Source of the DNA: Pseudomonas saliphila
Lineage (GTDB): Bacteria; Pseudomonadota; Gammaproteobacteria; Pseudomonadales; Pseudomonadaceae
Assembly (NCBI RefSeq): GCF_008638345.1
Contig: NZ_VTVA01000002.1
Coordinates: 347,063 to 411,062, forward strand
Length of the DNA: 64,000 nucleotides
Reading direction: 5' to 3'
Position numbers and translations under genes: made by a program. This document shows positions 50,897 through 58,838 of the stretch, in pieces. How positions within the stretch are numbered: position 1 is the first letter of the stretch; every line of letters begins with the position of its first letter. The notes under the pieces are model-generated. The model was given only the letters and a program-made list of their open reading frames with translations, did not search any database and had not been told where the DNA came from.

Positions 50897-51505
50897 ATGC
50901 CCAGCCAGCAGGTACTGCTCGCCGTCTCTGCATTACCTGCCTCCAGCTGCGGAGCGCTGCTATCGCGCGAGGCGCGCCGACTGCTCAGCCAGTTGGCCGC
51001 CGACCTGGGCTTCAAATGCCCCGAGTCAGGCTGGAGCCCCAGGGGCGCCGGCCCGCCACGACACACCGCACTGCCATCCAACTGGTTTGCCGGGATAACG
51101 CATAAACGGGGTCTGGTGATTGTCGGGCTGTCTGACGGACATTTCGGCATCGATCTCGAACACTTCAATCCGCGCCACAGTGATCGGCTTGAAGGCCTGA
51201 TAGACATACTTCCCGAACCGCAGGTGCGAGACGCCATCCGCCAGGCCCTTTCACCACAACACGTTTTCTACCAGGCCTGGACACTGCACGAAGCAGTCTT
51301 CAAGCTGGCGAGCCAGACCGATCAGCCCGCTTCGTCAGTCTTCGTAACTCGGATTGAATCTGCTCTGCAAGCGGGTGATCGAACCCGACTCTGGCAAAAC
51401 CAGGAATGGACGTTAGCCGTGATTGGCTGCGCATCTTTGTCGTTGAAAACAGACCCGGCGTCGATGATTCCTGGCCTGATGCAGGTGGACTGCGTTTTGA
51501 GGTGA
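50897..51505 (+). CDS. 4'-phosphopantetheinyl transferase
   Basis: 202 residues, Sfp-type superfamily. Magnesium-binding G-I-D-L-E-H (D86, E88) and W-T-L-H-E-A-V-F-K (W128-K136). The usual W-x-x-K-E-A-x-x-K has His131 where Lys is expected. It should arm ApeE and ApeF with the phosphopantetheine arm. Two bases after the exported-protein gene; last gene of the operon, convergent with hepT, 41 bases between stops and no clear terminator. Confidence 0.88.
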   Translation: MPSQQVLLAVSALPASSCGALLSREARRLLSQLAADLGFKCPESGWSPRGAGPPRHTALPSNWFAGITHKRGLVIVGLSDGHFGIDLEHFNPRHSDRLEGLIDILPEPQVRDAIRQALSPQHVFYQAWTLHEAVFKLASQTDQPASSVFVTRIESALQAGDRTRLWQNQEWTLAVIGCASLSLKTDPASMIPGLMQVDCVLR

Positions 51506-51546
51506 CCGGGAGTTGGAGACAATTTCGTCCAGCACCAAACAACCTC

Positions 51547-51972
51547 TTAGTGCCCTTCCTCACTTTCGCGAAGCAACAGAACCCGGCTGTAATCCAGGAA
51601 GTCACTCAAGTGACCGGTGATTATAGCGACTACTATCGGCAACTGAAGGGCTTGGTAATCGTGTACGGCAATGTTGCGAAAACCGACCATTTTCTGCAAA
51701 CGCTCAGCAAGTTGCGGGTCGATCCAACCGGCCTGTGCAAGCAATGCGAACACGTCGCGCGCACTCTGTGGAACGCCCAGCCGCTCTCGCCTGACCAGAT
51801 GTTGCCCCATATCGAGCGCCGCCTCGCATGCCCTCTGAATATTCAGTATGGCTGCATCCTGACGAGTCAGGTCGGTGAGAAAGCTTTCCGCACCCTTCTC
51901 ATACTCTTCCCTGGAGCGTGCGACGCAGCGTTCAATAGTAGCCGCCTTGTTGATCAGCACGTCATCAACCAT
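51547..51972 (-). CDS. hepT: HepT-like HEPN toxin (type VII toxin-antitoxin)
   Basis: 141 residues from ATG 51972; longer readings run into mntA and are rejected. All-helical HEPN domain with the RNase motif R-x4-H-x-Y as R99-N-I-A-V-H104-D-Y106, near the C-terminus as usual. In characterised HepT/MntA pairs the toxin cuts tRNA ends and the antitoxin neutralises it by AMPylating the tyrosine of this motif. Overlaps mntA by 8 bases. Confidence 0.9.
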   Translation of the reverse strand: MVDDVLINKAATIERCVARSREEYEKGAESFLTDLTRQDAAILNIQRACEAALDMGQHLVRRERLGVPQSARDVFALLAQAGWIDPQLAERLQKMVGFRNIAVHDYQALQLPIVVAIITGHLSDFLDYSRVLLLRESEEGH

Positions 51973-52357
51973 AAATCCTCCCTGTATCCCGCACATCCTG
52001 CAGAACCCCGGCACGTGCTTCGTCCAGATCGGTTTTCTCGCTGAGGATGAAGCTCTCATATAGCGCCGCCTCGCTGTCACGAGCCCAGACACGCCGGCCA
52101 CTGGTTATGATCTGGTATTGCATGACGGTGGAGGCTGCACGTAGATCCACCAGATCAACCGGGCATCCGACAATACCCGCTAGCCGACTCGAAAGGTCCC
52201 ATAAAGCGACTGGACCAGGCATCGTATCGGCGAGCACCGCGAGATCCATATCGCTGTCCGGCCGAGCATCTCCCGTAGCCTGGCTGCCAAACAGGTACAC
52301 CGCAGACAGACCTGGAAGCGCAGCATGTAATTCCTCAAGAACAGCTTGCAGGTTCAT
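51965..52357 (-). CDS. mntA: MntA-like minimal nucleotidyltransferase antitoxin
   Basis: 130 residues from ATG 52357. Nucleotidyltransferase motif G-S-x10-D-x-D as G24-S25...D36-M-D38 (YLFGSQATG, then R-P-D-S-D-M-D). Expected to AMPylate HepT. It precedes the toxin gene and overlaps it, which keeps antitoxin synthesis first. The pair ends the accessory block before trxB. Confidence 0.9.
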   Translation of the reverse strand: MNLQAVLEELHAALPGLSAVYLFGSQATGDARPDSDMDLAVLADTMPGPVALWDLSSRLAGIVGCPVDLVDLRAASTVMQYQIITSGRRVWARDSEAALYESFILSEKTDLDEARAGVLQDVRDTGRIYG

Positions 52358-52442
52358 TTCAGCTCCGTTGGGTGGCGAGAGCAAAGCGGATCAATCATCT
52401 CGCCGATGATCCGCAGCCGCAACAGCGCAATTGCCGCCCCGC

Positions 52443-53399
<957 letters not shown>

Positions 53400-53484
53400 C
53401 TAAGCACCGCACGCGCGGTGAGCGAAATTTAAAAGGAACGGCAGCCTGGCGAAAGGGTGAACCTCTGCTGACCGTTCACACAAT

Positions 53485-54084
53485 TCAAAGCTGGCTGGCG
53501 TTTTCTGCAAGATAAGCGGCAACGCCTTCTGCATCGGCCTTCATGCCTTTCTGGCCTTTGCGCCAACCGGCCGGACAGACTTCACCATGTTCTTCAGTAA
53601 ACTGTAGCGCCTCGATAACGCGGATCATTTCATCCACTTCACGCCCGAGCGCCAGGTTGTTCACCACCTGGTGCTGCACTATGCCGTTGCGATCAATCAG
53701 AAACGAAGCGCGCAGGGCAACGCCGTCATCATGCTCGATACCGTAGGCGCGGGTAATTTCATGCTTCACGTCCGCAACCATGGTGAACTCCACGGGACCA
53801 ATGCCGCCCTTCTCGACCGGCGTATTGCGCCAGGCGTAATGGGTGAACTGCGAATCAATCGACACGCCGATCACCTCCACGCCCAACGCCCGGAATTTGT
53901 CGATGCGGTTGTTGTGCGCGATGATCTCCGACGGACATACAAAGGTGAAATCCAGAGGCCAGAAGAACACCACCGCGTATTTGCCGCGCAGCGAGGATGA
54001 ATCGAAAAACTCGACTATCGCGCCATCAGCCAATACGGCGGGTGCGATAAAATCCGGGGCGGGACGATTGACCAGTACACTCAT
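53485..54084 (-). CDS. ahpB: 2-Cys peroxiredoxin (AhpC/TSA family)
   Basis: 199 residues. Peroxidatic C50 in F-V-C-P-S-E and resolving C170 in E-V-C-P-A-G-W, typical 2-Cys AhpC. Reduces H2O2 and organic peroxides, regenerated through thioredoxin and the reductase downstream. AGGAG ribosome site. Divergent from cysZ across a 141-base region holding an OxyR-like site. Confidence 0.94.
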   Translation of the reverse strand: MSVLVNRPAPDFIAPAVLADGAIVEFFDSSSLRGKYAVVFFWPLDFTFVCPSEIIAHNNRIDKFRALGVEVIGVSIDSQFTHYAWRNTPVEKGGIGPVEFTMVADVKHEITRAYGIEHDDGVALRASFLIDRNGIVQHQVVNNLALGREVDEMIRVIEALQFTEEHGEVCPAGWRKGQKGMKADAEGVAAYLAENASQL

Positions 54085-54155
54085 GATTCAACTCCTTGTA
54101 TGCCTCGGTGGAAAACGAATCGACAGATCCTAGGCCACCGACAGACAGTTGGATA

Positions 54156-54192
54156 TTTCATAGCTTCAATGAAACGGATAGTTTACGCCTAT
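54156..54192 (-). promoter_or_regulatory. Candidate OxyR-binding site upstream of ahpB
   Basis: On the minus strand ATAG-N7-CTAT-N7-ATTG-N7-GAAA: the first two elements fit the OxyR consensus (ATAG-N7-CTAT repeated) exactly, the third has one mismatch, the fourth is poor. It would overlap the -35 region of an ahpB promoter with TATGAA as -10 at 54157-54162, as expected for activation. Confidence 0.45.
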
Positions 54193-54225
54193 AAACCGTC
54201 TCATTCATTCAGGGAACCGCAACGA

Positions 54226-54972
54226 ATGGCAAACTCTCCGGCGCCGCTGCGTGGCACCGACTATTTCAAGGAAGGCTGGAGAACCATACGCCAGCCGGGC
54301 CTGCGACGCTTTATCGTGATCCCCCTTTTGCTGAACCTGGCGCTTTTTATTGGACTGATCAGCTGGGGCGTTCGTCAGTTCAATATCTGGATGGCTCGGC
54401 TGGTGCCCACCCTGCCGGACTGGCTCAGCTTCGTCGAGTGGCTGCTCTGGCCTCTTTTCGCGCTGGTGGTGCTACTGGTGTTGTTCTTCAGCTTCAGTCT
54501 GATCGCTAATATGATCGCCTCGCCTTTTTATGGATTTCTGGCAGAGAAGGTCGCCGAACAGGAGCGTGGACTGGTCAGCCCGCCCACCAGCTACACCGAA
54601 ATCCTGATGACGGTTCCGCGCAGCATTGGCCGCGAGTTGCGCAAGATCGGCTATTACCTGCCGCGCTTGATTGCACTGCTGCTATTGACGCTGATCCCGG
54701 TAGTCAATCTGATTGCCTCACCCTTGCTGCTGGTATTTGGCGTGTGGATGATGGCGGTCCAGTACGTGGATTATCAGGCGGACAATGACAAGGTCAGTTT
54801 CATCGACATGCTGCGCTGGATGAAAGGCCGTAGGGCATTGTCACTTGGCTTCGGCTTGCCGGTGTACGTCGGCATGCTGATTCCGCTGGTCAATCTGCTG
54901 GTGATGCCGAGCGCCGTGGCCGGATCAACCCTGTTATGGGTACGGGAACGGCCCTTGAACGGGCCGCCGTAA
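54226..54972 (+). CDS. cysZ: Sulfate transporter CysZ
   Basis: 248 residues from ATG 54226 (MANSPAPLRGTDYFKEGWR); upstream in-frame codons lie in the divergent promoter region. Four membrane helices and the E-G-W-R, N-M-I-A-S-P-F-Y-G-F-L-A-E-K-V motifs of CysZ. Imports sulfate for cysteine synthesis. Confidence 0.93.
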   Translation: MANSPAPLRGTDYFKEGWRTIRQPGLRRFIVIPLLLNLALFIGLISWGVRQFNIWMARLVPTLPDWLSFVEWLLWPLFALVVLLVLFFSFSLIANMIASPFYGFLAEKVAEQERGLVSPPTSYTEILMTVPRSIGRELRKIGYYLPRLIALLLLTLIPVVNLIASPLLLVFGVWMMAVQYVDYQADNDKVSFIDMLRWMKGRRALSLGFGLPVYVGMLIPLVNLLVMPSAVAGSTLLWVRERPLNGPP

Positions 54973-54978
54973 ATCAGT

Positions 54979-55010
54979 GCCCGATGCCCTTCTCATGCAG
55001 GGCATCGGGC
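54979..55010. terminator. Hairpin between convergent cysZ and the flavin reductase gene
   Basis: Twelve-base perfect stem GCCCGATGCCCT / AGGGCATCGGGC, extended by outer ATCAG/CTGAT pairing. No T run on either side, but the position between convergent stops supports transcript-end use. Confidence 0.6.
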
Positions 55011-55019
55011 ATGAGCTGA

Positions 55020-56126
55020 TTACACCAGCGTGGTCAGCGCCTCACGGCTGAACGGAAGGATCTCGTCGAACCGGCCTTTCTGTACCTTGGCGGCCCATTG
55101 CGGGTCAACGATCAACGCCCGCCCCACCGCGACCAGATCGAATTCGTCATTACTCAGACGCTCAAGCAAGTTGTCGATGTTAGCCGTTTGCGCCACCTTG
55201 TCCGTATCCACCATGAACTGAATGAACTCGCCGTCCAGGCCAACGCTGCCGACGGTGATACAGGGCTTGCCGGTGAGTTTCCGAGTCCAGCCTGCCAGGT
55301 TCAGGTCGGAACCTTCGAACTCGGGCTCCCAGAAGCGCCGCTGCGAACAATGGAAGATATCCACGCCAGCCTCGACCAGTGGCGCAAGGAAGGCTTCCAG
55401 CAACTCTGGGGTCGGCGCCAGGCGCGCGGTGTAGTCCTGCTGTTTCCACTGCGAGTAGCGGAAGATGATCGGGTAGTCAGGCCCGACTGCCTCGCGCACG
55501 GCGCGCACGATCTCGACCGCGAAGCGTCCACGGTTTTCCATGCTGCCACCGTATTCGTCGGTACGCTGGTTAGTGCCTTCCCAGAAGAACTGATCGATCA
55601 GGTAACCGTGCGCGCCGTGCAGCTCGATGGCGTCAAACCCCAGCTCCTTGGCATCGCGAGCCGCCTGGGCGAAGGCGCTCACGATGTCCTGGATGTCTGC
55701 AGTGGTCATGCAATGCACAACCGTGACGCCTTTACTGATCTTCTCCATCGGACCGTAGGCAGGTACGGTCGGATTGGGCTCGCTGCCCAGACGACGCGCA
55801 CTGCCAAGGTGCCATAACTGCGGTGCGATCTTGCCGCCTGCGGCGTGCACGGCATCGACGACCTTCTTCCATTGCGCCAGCGCGTCACCATGGAACCAGG
55901 GAATGTCACCCGCGCCGGAGGCAGCCGGATGGTTAACCGTGGTGCCTTCAGTGATGATCAGCCCGACGCCCGCTTCGGCGCGACGGCGATAGTAGTCGGC
56001 AACCGCGTCGGTTGGCATGCCGCCGGGTGAAAAGTGGCGAGTCATCGGCGGCATGACAATGCGGTTCTTCAGGGACAGTGGCCCCATGGTGAAGGGTTGA
56101 AACAGGGGGCGAATATCAGCAGCCAT
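55020..56126 (-). CDS. Old yellow enzyme family NADH:flavin oxidoreductase
   Basis: 368 residues, single TIM barrel binding FMN. Motifs F-T-M-G-P-L-S-L-K-N-R-I-V-M-P-P-M, E-L-H-G-A-H-G-Y-L-I-D-Q-F and G-R-A-L-I-V-D-P. No C-terminal iron-sulfur or FAD domain, so it is a simple ene-reductase. Likely reduces electrophilic alkenes, quinones or nitro compounds. Controlled probably by the TetR gene 86 bases upstream on the same strand. Confidence 0.92.
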   Translation of the reverse strand: MAADIRPLFQPFTMGPLSLKNRIVMPPMTRHFSPGGMPTDAVADYYRRRAEAGVGLIITEGTTVNHPAASGAGDIPWFHGDALAQWKKVVDAVHAAGGKIAPQLWHLGSARRLGSEPNPTVPAYGPMEKISKGVTVVHCMTTADIQDIVSAFAQAARDAKELGFDAIELHGAHGYLIDQFFWEGTNQRTDEYGGSMENRGRFAVEIVRAVREAVGPDYPIIFRYSQWKQQDYTARLAPTPELLEAFLAPLVEAGVDIFHCSQRRFWEPEFEGSDLNLAGWTRKLTGKPCITVGSVGLDGEFIQFMVDTDKVAQTANIDNLLERLSNDEFDLVAVGRALIVDPQWAAKVQKGRFDEILPFSREALTTLV

Positions 56127-56178
56127 CGGTTACTCCTGGCGGTTGGTGGAATATAAAGAAGACACGACGCCGGCCGAA

Positions 56179-56192
56179 CTGACCAGTCGTCT
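56179..56192. promoter_or_regulatory. Candidate TetR operator, oxidoreductase side
   Basis: CTGACCAGTCGTCT, with a palindromic core GACCAGTC, in the gap between the TetR gene and the reductase gene. A similar element in reverse orientation lies upstream of the TetR gene at 56810-56823. Confidence 0.3.
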
Positions 56193-56212
56193 CGTTTTGT
56201 ATTAGGGAATGA

Positions 56213-56800
56213 TCAGGGACGCAGCAACCGCTCCAGTTGATCGATAAAAACCCGCAGCGGCGCCACTTGCCGGTCCAGCTTCATGCGCAACAGTGCGCCT
56301 TCCCAGGCAGCCCCGATAAATGCGGCAAGGGCGTCAGGGTCCTGATCCGCAGCAAGCTCGCCCGCCGCTCGCGACTGTTCCAGGCAACCGGCGAGCAGCT
56401 CACTGGAGCGTGTGAACACAGCACTGGCAGCGCAGCCGATAGGCTGGCTCTCATCGGCCATCTCATGGCATAGGCTGCCGATGAAACACTGGCTGGAGGG
56501 CTCGGCCTGGTTGGCAAAATGCCCGACAAGGTCCCGGTAGAATCGCAGGATGCGCTCACGCGGGGAGACGTCATCATCCTTCAGCGCGCGGGCGAATCGC
56601 TCAAGGCGGGGCACATAATAGAAGTGCAGCGCCTGTACGGCGAAATCTTCCTTGCTCTCGAAATAATGATAAAAGGAGCCCTTGGGCACGCCGGCGCTGC
56701 GGGTAATTTCCTGCACGCCGGTGCCGTTGTAGCCCTTGCGCAACATGGCGGTGGTGCCGGCCGCGAGGATCCTCGCGCGCTTGTCCTGGATGCTGTTCAT
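56213..56800 (-). CDS. TetR family transcriptional regulator
   Basis: 195 residues. N-terminal helix-turn-helix: M-L-R-K-G-Y-N-G-T-G-V-Q-E-I-T-R-S-A-G-V-P-K-G-S-F-Y (residues 18-43) with the typical Y-H-Y-F-x-S-K-E. The C-terminal ligand domain has several cysteines, for example in P-S-S-Q-C-F-I-G-S-L-C-H-E, as found in NemR/AcuR-like sensors of reactive electrophiles. Probably represses itself and the reductase gene. Confidence 0.9.
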   Translation of the reverse strand: MNSIQDKRARILAAGTTAMLRKGYNGTGVQEITRSAGVPKGSFYHYFESKEDFAVQALHFYYVPRLERFARALKDDDVSPRERILRFYRDLVGHFANQAEPSSQCFIGSLCHEMADESQPIGCAASAVFTRSSELLAGCLEQSRAAGELAADQDPDALAAFIGAAWEGALLRMKLDRQVAPLRVFIDQLERLLRP

Positions 56801-56809
56801 GCCGCCACT

Positions 56810-56823
56810 ATACGATCGGTCAT
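56810..56823. promoter_or_regulatory. Candidate TetR operator, regulator side
   Basis: ATACGATCGGTCAT, on its reverse strand ATGACCGATCGTAT, sharing TGACC-N2-TCGT-N-T with the element at 56179-56192. Lies ten bases before the TetR start codon. Confidence 0.3.
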
Positions 56824-56915
56824 TTCACTCTGATAGGTAAACGACGCTAAATCACCAAGATTGATATACGGCTATTGTTTACTTCACTGCACCGATAAAA
56901 ACAGCCGCCCACAAA

Positions 56916-56942
56916 AAAGCCCCCGTCGATAACGGGGGCTTT
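56916..56942. terminator. Rho-independent terminator after slyD
   Basis: Stem AAAGCCCCCGT / ACGGGGGCTTT with loop CGATA; on the minus strand it is followed by a T run (from the A run 56913-56918). Ends slyD transcription. Confidence 0.88.
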
Positions 56943-56980
56943 CGGGCGCTAGCCGTCCTTGCGAACGGCTCGGCTTGAGC

Positions 56981-57466
56981 TTAGTGCTCTACGCCGCCTT
57001 CGCCGTGCACGTGACCGTGCTCCATTTCTTCATCGCTGGCATCACGGATACCGACAACCTTGACGTCGAAGGTCAAACGCTGGCCAGCCAGAGGGTGGTT
57101 GCCATCGACGGTGACTTCGTCGCCTTCCACACCAGTGATGGTCACGATCTGCATCCCACCGTCCGGTCCGGACGCGTGAAACTGCATTCCTGCTTCCAGC
57201 TCATCCACGCCTTCGAACATGTTACGGCCGAGCACCGCAACCAGCTCCGGGCTGAATTCGCCGTACGCATTTTCCGGCTCGACGGTGACATTTACCTGGT
57301 CGCCTTCCTGCTTGCCCTCAAGCGCCTGCTCAAGACCAGGAATAATGTTACCCGCGCCGTGCAGGTAAACCAGCGGAGTACCGCCAGCGGATGAATCGAG
57401 AACTTCACCTGCATCGTTGGTCAAAGTGTAGTCAATCGATACAGCTTTTTTGGCAGCAATCTGCAT
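56981..57466 (-). CDS. slyD: FKBP-type peptidyl-prolyl isomerase SlyD
   Basis: 161 residues. FKBP domain interrupted by the insert-in-flap chaperone domain (about 75-125), with Y-L-H-G-A-G-N-I-I-P-G-L-E. The tail is His- and Glu-rich (HGHVHGEGGVEH), as in metal-binding SlyD, though shorter than in E. coli. Folding helper and nickel-related metallochaperone. Confidence 0.94.
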   Translation of the reverse strand: MQIAAKKAVSIDYTLTNDAGEVLDSSAGGTPLVYLHGAGNIIPGLEQALEGKQEGDQVNVTVEPENAYGEFSPELVAVLGRNMFEGVDELEAGMQFHASGPDGGMQIVTITGVEGDEVTVDGNHPLAGQRLTFDVKVVGIRDASDEEMEHGHVHGEGGVEH

Positions 57467-57626
57467 AGTTCGGCCCCTGTCGTTTTCAATAAGCCAGCTA
57501 GTCTACGCACCTTGGGCTCGAAACGCACGGTTTGACCGACACATGGAACCTAGTGTCGCATATGCCCAAAAGGCTCGAAAAACCCGTTAATATCAGCCCT
57601 ACACTTCTCAGCGAAACGGAATATCC
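57467..57626. other. Divergent region slyD/ackA
   Basis: 160 bases holding promoters for both sides. An inverted repeat CGACAC-N10-GTGTCG (57537-57558) is next to a TTGACC (57532-57537) and may be an operator for ackA; no gene is present. Confidence 0.35.
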
Positions 57627-58826
57627 ATGTCTAGTCGGCTGGTTCTGGTGATCAATTGCGGTAGTTCTTCGATCAAGTTTGCACTACGCAGGGAAGGCGT
57701 CAACAAACCCCTGCTGAGTGGTCTGGCGGAGCGGCTATATTCTGATCAGGCGACTCTTGACTGGCAGGCCGGCGATCATAAACAGCAGATCAAGCTGAGC
57801 GACGGCGAACACAGTACGGCGATGGCCAGTCTGCTGCCGCTGATTGATGAATATGCTAAACAACCGCTCAGCGCAGTGGGCCACCGGGTAGTGCATGGCG
57901 GCGAGCATTTCACCTGTGCACAGGTTATCGATGACAAGGTGATCGGCGCGATTCGCGCCAGTGCCCCCCTCGCCCCGCTACATAATCCAGCGAACCTGAT
58001 GGGCATTGAGGCGGCGATGAAGGTATTTACCGAGACGCCGCACATCGTTGTCTTCGATACCGCCTTTCACCAGAGCATGCCGCCCCACGCCTATCGCTAT
58101 GCTCTGCCCGAAGAGCTCTATACAAAGCACAGCGTGCGACGCTACGGCTTCCACGGCACCAGTCATCATTATGTGACCAACCAGGCCAGTCTGCTGACCG
58201 GACGTCAACCCGGCGAAGGTGCCTGGCTGACGGCGCATCTGGGCAACGGCTGCTCCTCCTGTGCGGTACTGGACGGCAGGAGTCTGGATACCAGCATGGG
58301 CCTGACGCCACTGGAAGGTCTGGTCATGGGCACGCGCAGTGGCGATGTCGATCCCAACCTGCACTTTCATCTGGTCCGCACGCTCGGCTGGGATTTTACG
58401 CGCATCGAAAAACTGCTGAACCGGGAAAGCGGCCTGCTGGGCCTGTCGGGCCTGTCCAACGACATGCGTCAGCTGGTCGAGGCACGCGCCGCGGGCCATG
58501 CCGGCGCAGCACTGGCGATCGACGTGTTCTGTTATCGACTGGCCAGGTCCCTGGCCGGACTCGCCGTTGCCTTGCCGCGCCTGGATGGCCTGATTTTCAC
58601 CGGCGGGATCGGCGAGAATTCCGCACTGGTTCGTGAGCTGACAGTCGCCCACCTGAGCATCTTTGGGCTGCAGATCGATACGCAGCGCAACAATGAGCTG
58701 CCCCGGGGCGAGGCCGGCACTATCCAGACGCCACACTCGCCCGCCATTCTGGTAATACCCACTGACGAAGAACGTCAGATAGGAGAGGAAAGTCTCTCCC
58801 TGCTTGATTCCGCACCCACCCACTGA
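57627..58826 (+). CDS. ackA: Acetate kinase
   Basis: 399 residues. N-terminal N-C-G-S-S-S-I-K-F (about 8-16), H-G-T-S-H-H-Y-V and T-G-G-I-G-E-N-S motifs of the ASKHA fold. Interconverts acetyl phosphate + ADP and acetate + ATP. Twelve bases before pta, forming the ackA-pta operon for overflow and fermentative acetate metabolism. Confidence 0.97.
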   Translation: MSSRLVLVINCGSSSIKFALRREGVNKPLLSGLAERLYSDQATLDWQAGDHKQQIKLSDGEHSTAMASLLPLIDEYAKQPLSAVGHRVVHGGEHFTCAQVIDDKVIGAIRASAPLAPLHNPANLMGIEAAMKVFTETPHIVVFDTAFHQSMPPHAYRYALPEELYTKHSVRRYGFHGTSHHYVTNQASLLTGRQPGEGAWLTAHLGNGCSSCAVLDGRSLDTSMGLTPLEGLVMGTRSGDVDPNLHFHLVRTLGWDFTRIEKLLNRESGLLGLSGLSNDMRQLVEARAAGHAGAALAIDVFCYRLARSLAGLAVALPRLDGLIFTGGIGENSALVRELTVAHLSIFGLQIDTQRNNELPRGEAGTIQTPHSPAILVIPTDEERQIGEESLSLLDSAPTH

Positions 58827-58838
58827 AGCAGGAACACC

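Noticed and set aside
51406..52044. Rightward open frame of about 210 codons across the PPTase 3' end and hepT
   Set aside because: It overlaps the PPTase in another frame and hepT/mntA antisense, both of which carry full family motifs.
51506..52442. Copy of the tRNA-Leu 3' end as a distal attachment site
   Set aside because: I looked for CTCCCTCGAGGC-like sequence around the far border of the APE block and found none; no integrase gene is present either.
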